This document shows, piece after piece, positions 27,151 to 35,145 of a stretch of DNA of 64,000 bases; within the stretch, counting starts at the first letter, position 1, and the number at the start of each line of letters is the position of its first letter. Source of the stretch: Flavobacterium sp. (lineage in GTDB: Bacteria; Bacteroidota; Bacteroidia; Flavobacteriales; Flavobacteriaceae). The DNA lies in contig JACMLU010000018.1 of assembly GCA_014379405.1 (NCBI GenBank), positions 310,001-374,000 on the forward strand, given 5' to 3'. Both the position numbers and the translations under genes were made by a program. The notes beneath the pieces were generated by a model. That model had not been told where the DNA came from. It searched no databases and was given only the letters and a program-made list of their open reading frames with translations.

Positions 27151-29175
27151 TTATATTGGGACTGTAACTGTAATTATTGTTCCTTCTCCTTTTTTTGATT
27201 TTATTTCAAATGTTCCTTTGCATTCATCAATTCTCGAAAGCATATTTTGCAAGCCAATTCCTTTCTTTCCTCGGTTTACATTGAATCCGATTCCGTCATC
27301 GGTTACTTGTAAAAACAAATTGTTTGAGTCTTTTTTGAATTCTATTCTGACAACATTGGCATGCGCATATTTATTAATATTTTGAAGCGATTCTTGAATA
27401 ATACGGTATAAATTAATTTTTACGGCATTGCTTACCGTTTCCCACTTTATGGTTGAGTCAATACTTGAAACCAATTTTGTTTTAAAAGTCTTTTTTTGTT
27501 CTTCAAACAAATTGTCTACGATGGCAACGAAGTTATTAATTAATTCTGATTTCTCCCTATTCAAATCATGTGAAATTTCTCGAATGTCTTGTTCTATGTT
27601 TTTTAATTCCGTTAAATAACTGTTTCTTTGAACAGAAGCACTTTCATCATGAATTTTATTTAAACTATCGAGGTTCATCCGCACACCAAACATCCTTCCC
27701 AACACTCCATCATGCAACTCTTGCGCAACTCTTTTTTTCTCCTTAACCCTTGTTGTTTCAACGTCATTTTGTTGTGAAATCATTAAATTATAGATTTCCT
27801 CATTTGCTTTTTGTTGCTCTTGTTTGTATAACAACTCCCTGTTTTTGGCTTTTTGAGCTTTGATGATATACAAAAACATTCCCAAAATCAAAATCGACCC
27901 AAAGATATAAACCAAATTCCTGTTTTGGGTCGTTAAATCCGTGTTTTCTTGTTTGATTTCATCGGTTTCATACTCTATACGCGTGAATTTTTCAGCAATA
28001 TTACGGTCTGCCTTTTGTAAACTGTCGTTGATGTGAATGTATTCTTTGTTATATGCAGCCGCCTTTGCAGGCTGTATAACCGCCAATTGCTTGAGAGGCA
28101 ATAAAAGATTTCTATAATTTTTTGATTTTCGAGCAGTTTCAAGTGCTTCCTTAGAATATTGAATCGCTTTTGTTGTGTCATTTTTAAACGCAAAATATTC
28201 CGATATATGAATTTGTACTAGCATAATCCCTATTGGCAATTGTAAGCTATCTCTCACTCTAAGAGATTCATAAAATAGTTCCGGAAGTCCTTTAGAATCC
28301 TTCACTTTGAGTCTTGAATACCCCAAATTATCCAATAACATAGCATATACAAAAGGCTTGTATAAAAGTAAATCTTTTTTATGTTCCAAACCTTTTTGAA
28401 AATACGAAGTTGCTTGTCTAAACTCATTCAAATTCTGATACACTAACCCCAGATTATTCAACGAGGTGGCTTTAAACTGAAATTCTACAGGCGATGTTTC
28501 ATCATCTATTATTGACAAAGCCTTGTTGTGAAATTCTATGGCCTTATCATACTCTCCCAATTCATTATAAATTAGGCCTAGAAGATTATATAATTCATAA
28601 ACCGTGTTATTTGCTTTTTCATTTTTCAAGACTCGCACTCCTTTGAGAGCCGAAATTTCACTACCTGAAAAATCACTTTCATTATATTGCAACTGCGCTT
28701 TGTTCAATCGGGTTTTCCCCAAATCCAAATTATTATTAAGTCGAATATACATTTTCTCAGCTTTAAAATAATATAAAAAAGCACTGTCCGAAACACCTTG
28801 TGCTCCATAATAATCTCCTAAATAAGAATAGGCTTTGGCTGTGCTAATGGAGTCATTATTACTTATAGCCTTTTCTAAAACAATCCGTGATATTTTGTGA
28901 TATTCTTTCCAATCGTTTAAATTATAATAGCGATTGGCAATTCGGAACAAGTTATCTCTTTGCAATGAATCATTGGATTGATTTATGACAATTTCATAAG
29001 CTTTTTGGATATAATTTTGTCTTTTTTTAGTAGTAGAACTAAAATCATTCGCCTTAGATAAATAAGCACTAAGGCTATCTTCGGATGAAGTTGCGGTTTG
29101 ATTTATTGAGTTTTTCTTGGTACAAGCAAAAAAAACAATTAGCAGCAGTATTGCTATGTAGTATTTATTTTTCAA
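27151..29175 (-). CDS. TPR-containing membrane sensor histidine kinase
   Basis: 674-residue hybrid-architecture sensor. It starts at TTG; residues 1-18 look like a lipoprotein signal (LLLIVFFAC, Cys18). About residues 45-400 form tetratricopeptide repeats (for example NLLGLIYNELGEYDKAIEFHN and NLGLVYQNLNEFRQATSYF) that should lie in the periplasm. One transmembrane helix (about 422-441) leads to a coiled coil, a HisKA_3 domain with phospho-His H488 (QELHDG) and a HATPase_c domain (LYRIIQESLQNINKYAHA, DDGIGFN). The periplasmic TPR domain suggests sensing of a peptide or protein. Cotranscribed with the response regulator. Confidence 0.88.
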   Translation of the reverse strand: MKNKYYIAILLLIVFFACTKKNSINQTATSSEDSLSAYLSKANDFSSTTKKRQNYIQKAYEIVINQSNDSLQRDNLFRIANRYYNLNDWKEYHKISRIVLEKAISNNDSISTAKAYSYLGDYYGAQGVSDSAFLYYFKAEKMYIRLNNNLDLGKTRLNKAQLQYNESDFSGSEISALKGVRVLKNEKANNTVYELYNLLGLIYNELGEYDKAIEFHNKALSIIDDETSPVEFQFKATSLNNLGLVYQNLNEFRQATSYFQKGLEHKKDLLLYKPFVYAMLLDNLGYSRLKVKDSKGLPELFYESLRVRDSLQLPIGIMLVQIHISEYFAFKNDTTKAIQYSKEALETARKSKNYRNLLLPLKQLAVIQPAKAAAYNKEYIHINDSLQKADRNIAEKFTRIEYETDEIKQENTDLTTQNRNLVYIFGSILILGMFLYIIKAQKAKNRELLYKQEQQKANEEIYNLMISQQNDVETTRVKEKKRVAQELHDGVLGRMFGVRMNLDSLNKIHDESASVQRNSYLTELKNIEQDIREISHDLNREKSELINNFVAIVDNLFEEQKKTFKTKLVSSIDSTIKWETVSNAVKINLYRIIQESLQNINKYAHANVVRIEFKKDSNNLFLQVTDDGIGFNVNRGKKGIGLQNMLSRIDECKGTFEIKSKKGEGTIITVTVPI

Positions 29176-29194
29176 TAGTTATTTCGAATTTTAT

Positions 29195-29202
29195 CAAAAA
29201 TA
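29195..29202 (-). promoter_or_regulatory. -7 promoter box of the histidine kinase/regulator operon
   Basis: TATTTTTG on the reverse strand, 19 nt before the TTG start at 29175. It gives the kinase operon its own promoter downstream of the peptide-gene terminator. Confidence 0.6.
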
Positions 29203-29223
29203 CTAAAATAAAACTATTGACAT

Positions 29224-29253
29224 AAAAAAAAGGCTATCAAAAATTGATAGCCT
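29224..29253 (-). terminator. Terminator after the repeat-peptide gene
   Basis: Perfect stem AGGCTATCAA/TTGATAGCCT with a 3-nt loop; the A run on its left is a U run on the reverse strand. Confidence 0.85.
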
Positions 29254-29293
29254 CACTCTATTTATAAAATTTAGGTCTAAATTAAACCTATGT

Positions 29294-29533
29294 TTAATCT
29301 AATCTTACAGTTCCTCCTGTAGCTCCAGCTCCAGCAGCATCCAATCTCACAGTTCCTCCTGTTGCTCCAGCTCCAGCAGCATCCAATCTCACAGTTCCTC
29401 CTGTAGCACCGGCACCAGCAGCTTGTAAGGTTAAATTATTATTTACAGTTACTTTATTAGTTTCAGGCGTAGTGAATGAAGTCAATATCATTACTAATGA
29501 TAATAATCCGATTGCAAAAATTGATTTTTTCAT
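29294..29533 (-). CDS. Secreted 79-residue protein with three identical 14-residue repeats
   Basis: Unrecognised. A Sec signal (about residues 1-20, MKKSIFAIGLLSLVMILTSF) is followed by a short spacer (TTPETNKVTVNNNLTLQ) and three exact copies of AAGAGATGGTVRLD at residues 38-51, 52-65 and 66-79; the protein ends with the last repeat residue. The three 42-bp DNA units (29422-29381, 29380-29339, 29338-29297) differ at 3-6 positions, all synonymous. It lies between a LytTR regulator and a TPR kinase/regulator pair on the same strand, with its own terminator. It could be a repeat-type peptide precursor (pheromone-like) or a small structural or stress protein; no modifying enzyme or dedicated exporter is adjacent. 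Confidence 0.8.
   Translation of the reverse strand: MKKSIFAIGLLSLVMILTSFTTPETNKVTVNNNLTLQAAGAGATGGTVRLDAAGAGATGGTVRLDAAGAGATGGTVRLD
29297..29422 (-). repeat. Three 42-bp tandem repeats inside the peptide gene
   Basis: Units 29381-29422, 29339-29380 and 29297-29338, in frame and encoding identical peptides. All substitutions between units fall in third codon positions or Leu first-base-neutral codons. Confidence 0.9.
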
Positions 29534-29575
29534 AATACTTGGGGTTTTATATTGTTATACGTTTTTACATTTTTG

Positions 29576-29593
29576 TGTGACCTATATATCACA
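29576..29593. promoter_or_regulatory. Palindrome TGTGA-N8-TCACA upstream of the peptide gene
   Basis: Inverted repeat with an AT palindromic centre, 43 nt upstream of the peptide gene ATG on the reverse strand. The position suits an operator or activator site. The N8 spacing differs from the N6 of CRP sites. Confidence 0.45.
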
Positions 29594-29668
29594 GTATCAC
29601 GATGTAAAACTACACAGCATATCTTAATTTTTGTAGTAAAAATGGGCGTTTGTGGTAGAATGCGGTCG

Positions 29669-29691
29669 TTTGATAGTGAATGACTATCAAA
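29669..29691. terminator. Hairpin after the LytTR gene
   Basis: Perfect 9-bp stem TTTGATAGT/ACTATCAAA with a 5-nt loop, 20 nt after the LytTR stop codon. No clear U run follows on the reverse strand, so termination is uncertain. Confidence 0.4.
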
Positions 29692-29711
29692 TTATGGTAG
29701 ATGAATATTTC

Positions 29712-30548
29712 TTATATTTCTAAATAATTGCCATTGGCAAATTCAGAGATTATAAGATCCACATTTTCTTTGTAAGATTTAGAAAAAGGGAGTTTTGTAG
29801 TAGTATTTTTGATATAACACACCGCATTTCCAGTATGAATTCTAGAAATATAATTACGATTTACTATATAACTGTTGTGAATTCTAGCAAAAGGATAAGG
29901 CAAAACACCTTCAAAATGCTTCAATGTTTTGAAAGCAGTTATCATTTCACCATTATTTAGGTGAATATCTGTGGAATTATTGTCGGCTTGAAAATAACAA
30001 ATATCTCTTGTGTCAATATATCTGTAGTCACCGTAGGATTTAATACACAATATCAGTGGTTGCTTAACCGAAGGAATTGCTTGTTCTTCTATAATTTCGG
30101 GAGTTTGTACTGCTATAAGTTTCGGTTCTTTTTCGAGAACTGAATTTTGCATCACATAAACTTCATCTTCACCAATCGATTTTTTTAACTTTAAAAGAGA
30201 TTTGACCAAATCCATACGTTGAATTGGCTTAATCATATAATCAGCAACTTCATATTGAATGGCATCAAAAGCCAATTCTTTTTTGGTCGTTGTAATAATG
30301 ATTTTAGGAATAACCTTCAAATATCGATACAATTCGTTGATAAGTGCCAATGACAAATTACTCGTTTTATCGACTGGATCAATTTCGAGGAAAATTAATT
30401 TTGGAGTATGTTCTAAGATAAGATTTAAACCATCCGCATAGTTATTAGCTGAAGCCACAAAGACAAGCTCCGAAAAACCCTCAGCAATTGCCTGGGTTTT
30501 CAAAACACTTTCTTGATCGTCGTCAATAATAATGTACGGGTAATTCAT
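29712..30548 (-). CDS. LytTR-family regulator with degenerate receiver
   Basis: 278 residues from the ATG at 30548 (a TTG one codon earlier is less likely). Residues about 4-120 have receiver fold features: IIIDDDQES acidic pocket, the conserved Lys in YMIKPIQRMDLVKSL; but the phospho-acceptor position reads LIFLEIDP, Glu55 instead of Asp. After a linker, a LytTR DNA-binding domain occupies about 165-275 (IKSYGDYRYIDTRDICYFQAD, FARIHNSYIVNRNYISRIH). It may be constitutively active or phosphorylation independent. No LytS-type kinase is adjacent; the neighbour downstream is the repeat-peptide gene. Confidence 0.85.
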   Translation of the reverse strand: MNYPYIIIDDDQESVLKTQAIAEGFSELVFVASANNYADGLNLILEHTPKLIFLEIDPVDKTSNLSLALINELYRYLKVIPKIIITTTKKELAFDAIQYEVADYMIKPIQRMDLVKSLLKLKKSIGEDEVYVMQNSVLEKEPKLIAVQTPEIIEEQAIPSVKQPLILCIKSYGDYRYIDTRDICYFQADNNSTDIHLNNGEMITAFKTLKHFEGVLPYPFARIHNSYIVNRNYISRIHTGNAVCYIKNTTTKLPFSKSYKENVDLIISEFANGNYLEI

Positions 30549-30551
30549 CAA

Positions 30552-30878
30552 TGTTTTGTCCTAATTTGTTAGGCACAACATTAGACGTTCAAAGTATTAC
30601 ACTTTAAAATAGTTAAGTAATTATGTAGGTAGTTTGGGGAAACTAGTCAAACAAAAACTTCAATTTTTTCATAAAAAGTCTTCTTTAACAAGATAAAAAT
30701 AAACATTTACACCTTTTTCCATATATATTGTTAATATCTATGGAACAAATTGTTAATACATTAAAATTAACTGCAAATAAATCCGATAAACTACAAAGAG
30801 CCACAACTTTAAAACCATATTAAAATCAAAAATGCTTCCCTATTGAGAAGCATTTTTAATCTATAAATGAATACGTGA
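30552..30878. other. Intergenic stretch between LytTR gene and glyS
   Basis: 327 nt, AT-rich. It contains the glyS terminator near its right end and presumably the LytTR promoter near its left end, though no clean TAnnTTTG was found. ATTGTTAATA occurs twice (near 30728 and 30752). No coding potential seen. Confidence 0.5.
30829..30857 (-). terminator. Terminator after glyS
   Basis: Stem AAAAATGCTTC/GAAGCATTTTT with an 8-nt loop. Confidence 0.8.
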
Positions 30879-32420
30879 TTACATTTTCATCAACCAATTT
30901 TTCATCGAAACTTCATTTTCGATAATTGATTTCAAGTCAGCGATAGCTACACGATCTTGTTTCATTGTATCTCTGTGACGAATTGTTACCGTTTGATCTT
31001 CGATAGTTTGGTGATCAACTGTGATGCAGAAAGGAGTTCCCAAAGCATCTTGTCTTCTATAACGACGACCTACAGCATCTTTTTCATCATATGCCACATT
31101 GAAATCCCAACGTAAATCTTCGATGATTTTATGTGCGATTTCTGGTAATCCATCTTTTTTAACTAATGGAAATATCGCTGCTTTTGTTGGCGCTAAAACC
31201 GCTGGAAATTTTAGAACTGTTCTTGTTGAACCGTCTTCTAAAGTTTCTTCTTTTAATGAAGTGGCGAAAACTGCCAAGAACATTCTATCTAATCCTACTG
31301 AAGTTTCCACTACATAAGGAACATAGTTTTGATTCAATTCAGCATCAAAATACTGTAATTTTCTACCTGAATATTGTTCGTGCGCCTTCAAATCGAAATC
31401 AGTACGAGAATGAATCCCTTCTAATTCTTTGAATCCAAAAGGGAAATTAAACTCAATATCAGCCGCTGCATTGGCGTAGTGTGCTAATTTTTCGTGATCG
31501 TGAAAACGGTAATTTTCTTTTCCTAAACCTAAAGACAAATGCCAGTTCAAACGCGCCGTTTTCCAATGTTCGTACCATTGCATTTCTTCACCTGGACGCA
31601 CAAAAAACTGCATTTCCATTTGTTCAAATTCACGCATACGGAAAATGAATTGTCTTGCAACGATTTCATTTCTAAATGCTTTTCCGGTTTGAGCAATTCC
31701 AAAAGGAACTTTCATTCTTCCTGATTTTTGAACATTCAAGAAGTTTACGAAAATACCCTGAGCAGTTTCTGGACGTAAGTATAAATCCATTGCCGTATCT
31801 GCAGAAGCTCCTAATTTGGTGCCGAACATCAAGTTAAATTGACGCACTTCAGTCCAATTTCTGGAACCTGAATCTGGACAAGCAATTTCTAATTCTTCGA
31901 TTAATGCTTTTACATCTTCTAAATCTCCAGAACCTAAAGAACGCGCCATTCTTTCTAGAATTTCTCTTTCTTTAGCCAAATATTCAACCACTCTAGCGTT
32001 GGTAGTAATAAATTCTTGTTCGTTAAAAGCATCTCCAAAACGAGCTTTCGCTTTATCGATTTCTTTTTTGGCTTTTAGATTTAGCTTTTCAGCGTAATCT
32101 TCAATCAAGACATCAGCTCTGTATCTTTTTTTAGAATCTTTGTTATCAATCAATGGGTCGTTGAAGGCATCTACGTGACCTGAAGCTTTCCAAGTAGTTG
32201 GATGCATCAATATAGCCGCGTCTAGTCCAACGATATTATCGTTCATCTGAACCATTGATTTCCACCAATATTCACGTATGTTCTTTTTTAATTCTACTCC
32301 GTTTTGTGCATAATCATAGACTGCACTCAACCCATCGTATATTTCGCTGGACGGAAAAATAAATCCGTATTCTTTTGCGTGCGAAACTACATTCTTAAAT
32401 AAATCTTCTTGTTTTGCCAT
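30879..32420 (-). CDS. glyS: Glycyl-tRNA synthetase (single-chain class II)
   Basis: Charges tRNA-Gly; the alpha2-type enzyme used by Bacteroidetes, Firmicutes-like and eukaryotic lineages. Motif 2 is RNEIVARQFIFRMREFEQMEMQ split around the FRxRE core, LRPETAQGIFVNF precedes it, and motif 3 is VVETSVGLDRMFLAVF. The C-terminal anticodon domain (AAIFPLVKKDGL onward) is complete. 513 residues is normal. Its TATTTTTG box ends 7 nt before the ATG. Confidence 0.97.
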   Translation of the reverse strand: MAKQEDLFKNVVSHAKEYGFIFPSSEIYDGLSAVYDYAQNGVELKKNIREYWWKSMVQMNDNIVGLDAAILMHPTTWKASGHVDAFNDPLIDNKDSKKRYRADVLIEDYAEKLNLKAKKEIDKAKARFGDAFNEQEFITTNARVVEYLAKEREILERMARSLGSGDLEDVKALIEELEIACPDSGSRNWTEVRQFNLMFGTKLGASADTAMDLYLRPETAQGIFVNFLNVQKSGRMKVPFGIAQTGKAFRNEIVARQFIFRMREFEQMEMQFFVRPGEEMQWYEHWKTARLNWHLSLGLGKENYRFHDHEKLAHYANAAADIEFNFPFGFKELEGIHSRTDFDLKAHEQYSGRKLQYFDAELNQNYVPYVVETSVGLDRMFLAVFATSLKEETLEDGSTRTVLKFPAVLAPTKAAIFPLVKKDGLPEIAHKIIEDLRWDFNVAYDEKDAVGRRYRRQDALGTPFCITVDHQTIEDQTVTIRHRDTMKQDRVAIADLKSIIENEVSMKNWLMKM

Positions 32421-32427
32421 AGTGGTG

Positions 32428-32435
32428 CAAAAATA
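32428..32435 (-). promoter_or_regulatory. -7 promoter box of glyS, near leaderless
   Basis: TATTTTTG on the reverse strand, 7 nt before the ATG at 32420. Confidence 0.55.
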
Positions 32436-32467
32436 TAAAAAGTGAACTTAAAAAAAGAAACATTTTT

Positions 32468-32503
32468 AAAGTTTGAAGCATTGATTCTGCTTTTTTTATA
32501 AAA
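32468..32503. repeat. 36-bp direct repeat, left copy
   Basis: Starts AAAGTTTGAAGCATTGATTC. It aligns with 35096-35131 at about 30 of 36 positions, including an exact 12-mer GAAGCATTGATT. The two copies flank the DUF1080/Gfo-Idh gene pair. Confidence 0.6.
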
Positions 32504-32576
32504 ATTTGATGGTATTTATATTAAAGAAACCAAGAAATTTACCTTAATCAGGATTTAATCACAAGAATGTTGTAGG

Positions 32577-33317
32577 TTATTTTAAAACTTTAATTTTTAT
32601 ATTTTTGTAAAATACCTCATTACCGTGATCCTGTAACAGCAAGTTACCTTCAACCGCATTTCCAAAGTTTGGCCAATACTTGTATTTACTATAAGCAACT
32701 AAAGCATTCCATTCTTGGGCATTTCGAGTATACTCTACAATTTTAACTCCATTTAACCAGTGTTCCACTTTATCATTTTTTACAACAATTGTGGCGGTAT
32801 TAAAACCGTCTTTATCAAACTTAAAATTATTGTCTCGTTTTGATGGAATCAAATCATAAAGTGAACCCAGAGTGCGGTTTCCTTTGACGCCAAGTTTTGC
32901 ATCAGGATGATTTTCATCATCTAATATTTGAAACTCACAACCAATAGCAGAGCCTTCACCCTTGTTTAAATCAGAGTTTACAAAATATTTTATACCGCTG
33001 TTTGCTCCCTTAGTGATTTTAAAATCAACTTTCAGAATAAAATTTTTGTATTTTTTTATGGTTACAATATCTCCTCCATTGGAAGACTCTCCTCCATCTT
33101 TGCTGTGTACTTTTAAAATCCCGTTTGTTATACTCCATCCTTTAGCAGGAAACACATCCGTTTTAGCTCCTCTCCAACCATCCGTAGTAGTTCCATTCCA
33201 TAATAATTCCCATCCTTCTTTTATTTCCTTTTTAGTTAAGGTATTCAAATTGTTATTTTGTGCCTGCGAGACAACGATGCAAAGCAACATTGTGATTGAT
33301 GTCAATATTTTTTTCAT
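32577..33317 (-). CDS. DUF1080 (3-keto-disaccharide hydrolase-like) secreted protein
   Basis: Periplasmic or outer-membrane protein with a Sec signal ([20 protein letters not shown]) and one concanavalin-like DUF1080 domain ([39 protein letters not shown], the [16 protein letters not shown] segment, [17 protein letters not shown]). The family includes hydrolases or lyases that cut 3-keto-glycosides. It sits 25 nt downstream of a Gfo/Idh oxidoreductase, the natural partner that would make the 3-keto sugar. Substrate unknown. Confidence 0.87.
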   Translation of the reverse strand: MKKILTSITMLLCIVVSQAQNNNLNTLTKKEIKEGWELLWNGTTTDGWRGAKTDVFPAKGWSITNGILKVHSKDGGESSNGGDIVTIKKYKNFILKVDFKITKGANSGIKYFVNSDLNKGEGSAIGCEFQILDDENHPDAKLGVKGNRTLGSLYDLIPSKRDNNFKFDKDGFNTATIVVKNDKVEHWLNGVKIVEYTRNAQEWNALVAYSKYKYWPNFGNAVEGNLLLQDHGNEVFYKNIKIKVLK

Positions 33318-33342
33318 TTGTTTTTTTTGTAGTTTATCTTAA

Positions 33343-34755
33343 TTATAGCTTATAAAATTCCTCCCAGCCTTTGCGTGGTGGCACACTTGTTAAAAGGGCA
33401 TTGGCAAACTCATTATTTGTAATGATTTTTGCACCCCTATCAAACTTAATGGACGTATTTAATCTTTGAGCAATTACCCCTAAAGAGAAAACTTGACTTA
33501 ATGGACCGAAAACTTCGAACGGAGATCTGGTTTTTTCTTTTCCTAAACATGATAAAAGAAAATTAGCAAAGTGATTAGAAGGACTTTCTGGGACTACAGG
33601 CAATGTCATTTCTTTAGATTTTTCATTTGGCAGAATGCTTAATGTGCTTCCATGAGTTCCTCCCTTGAAAATAAAATCATCACTATAGATTATTTTTCCG
33701 GGATTTAAACTTGATGATTGCAACTTTGCACCAGCTACTAATGGAATATCTGGATTAAGCGTAGATGTGCCATATCCAGCGGGTAAAGGAGGTAAATTAT
33801 TTACACCATCGTACCACACAATATCCATGGATGGCATATCTCCTCTTCTTGGAAATTTAAATTGAAGAGTTGAAGACATAGGAAAGAAATAATCATTGTG
33901 TCCCTCTAATTTCGGATTTACTTCATAAGGTAATCCAAGATCAAGAAACTCATGTGCAGTATCTAAAATATGAGCGCCCCAATCTCCTAAAGCTCCCATG
34001 CCGAAATCATACCAACAACGCCAGTTACCTTGATGATATTTGTCACTATAATCGTGATATGGCCTAGCCATTAACCAAGTATCCCAATCCATTCCGAGAG
34101 GGATTTCCTGAGCTTCTGGTAACTTATAAATATTTGGATCCCATCCATGCCATCTTCGTGGAGCATTCATGTGGGCAACGATTTGGGTTACATTTTTAAT
34201 AACACCTGCCTCTTTCCATACCTTAAACTGAAAATAATTTGCTTCTGAATGTCCTTGATTACCAACTTGGGTAACCACATTAGGATGTTTTCGAGCCGCT
34301 TGCATCATTAGCTCTACTTCATAAAATGTGCATGCCATTGGTTTTTCAACATATATATGTTTGCCCATTGATAATGCTGTCATACAAATTGGGAAATGGG
34401 AATGATCTGGTACACCTACAGAAACAGCTTCAAATTCATTTCCGAATTTGTTAAACATTTCTCGAAAATCTTTAAATTGTTTTGCTTTTGGAAACATCGC
34501 CATTATCTCCTGAGTGTGTTTTGCACCCATGTCTACATCACATAAAGCCACAATCTCACATAAACCCGTAGCAAATAAATCTTTAGAAATCTGACCGCCT
34601 CGATTTCCTATGCCAATTAAAGCGAGTTTTACCCTGTTTTTTGCAAGGGGTGCATTAGTGTTTTTTGCAAATAGCAGTGGTGATATTGCAGCTGTAGCCG
34701 ATGCCAACATAGCTTGTCTTAGAAATACCCTTCTTGAATTTTCTTTATCCTTCAT
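33343..34755 (-). CDS. Gfo/Idh/MocA oxidoreductase with Tat-like signal
   Basis: NAD(P)-dependent sugar oxidoreductase. The N-terminus SRRVFLRQAMLASATAAISPLLFA is a twin-arginine-type signal, so it is exported folded with cofactor. The Rossmann motif is ALIGIGNRGGQI (about residues 45-56), and the catalytic-domain Lys is in the EKPMA segment. The C-terminal half carries WYDFGMGALGDWGAHILDTAHEFLDLG, typical of the Bacteroidetes periplasmic branch. Cotranscribed with DUF1080; together they suggest 3-keto-glycoside metabolism. The pair interrupts the glyS-comF intergenic region between direct repeats. Confidence 0.88.
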   Translation of the reverse strand: MKDKENSRRVFLRQAMLASATAAISPLLFAKNTNAPLAKNRVKLALIGIGNRGGQISKDLFATGLCEIVALCDVDMGAKHTQEIMAMFPKAKQFKDFREMFNKFGNEFEAVSVGVPDHSHFPICMTALSMGKHIYVEKPMACTFYEVELMMQAARKHPNVVTQVGNQGHSEANYFQFKVWKEAGVIKNVTQIVAHMNAPRRWHGWDPNIYKLPEAQEIPLGMDWDTWLMARPYHDYSDKYHQGNWRCWYDFGMGALGDWGAHILDTAHEFLDLGLPYEVNPKLEGHNDYFFPMSSTLQFKFPRRGDMPSMDIVWYDGVNNLPPLPAGYGTSTLNPDIPLVAGAKLQSSSLNPGKIIYSDDFIFKGGTHGSTLSILPNEKSKEMTLPVVPESPSNHFANFLLSCLGKEKTRSPFEVFGPLSQVFSLGVIAQRLNTSIKFDRGAKIITNNEFANALLTSVPPRKGWEEFYKL

Positions 34756-35145
34756 TATAATACTTTATTTTAGTTGCTATTACAACATTATTGCTTTTAA
34801 CTTCCCATTTGAAAAACTTATTATAAATCTACAATTAAATGTATATAATTAATTTTAAAATAATTAAGTGTAGGTGTAATTCAATCATTTATTACTATAC
34901 ATTCAAATCATGAGTACAGAGTACTGCAATTTGAAAAATTATAATAAAACAACTGTTTAAATTTTATTCTCAAGCTTCTTTTGCATTAATTAGAGCATTG
35001 TATAATTGCTTCGCTAGTTTTTGAATGATATTCAAAAAATTTTCTTAACCTTTCAATATTTAATGACGAATTAAATTGACAAAGTTTAAAAAAATAAAGT
35101 TCGAAGCATTGATTTTCTTATTTTTATAAATAATTACTCTCTTTT
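34756..35145. other. Intergenic stretch between Gfo/Idh gene and comF
   Basis: 390 nt, very AT-rich, separating divergent genes. It holds the right copy of the 36-bp direct repeat (35096-35131). No convincing TAnnTTTG box and no coding potential seen. Confidence 0.5.
35096..35131. repeat. 36-bp direct repeat, right copy
   Basis: Starts AAAGTTCGAAGCATTGATTT; same orientation as 32468-32503, directly upstream of comF. Confidence 0.6.

Noticed and set aside
29294..29533. RiPP precursor with repeated cores (graspetide or lanthipeptide type)
   Set aside because: No ATP-grasp, lanthionine synthetase, radical SAM or dedicated peptidase-transporter gene is near, and the repeats lack Cys, Ser and Lys.
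29576..29593. A CRP-type binding site
   Set aside because: Half-sites TGTGA/TCACA match but the spacing is 8 rather than 6; reported only as a palindrome.
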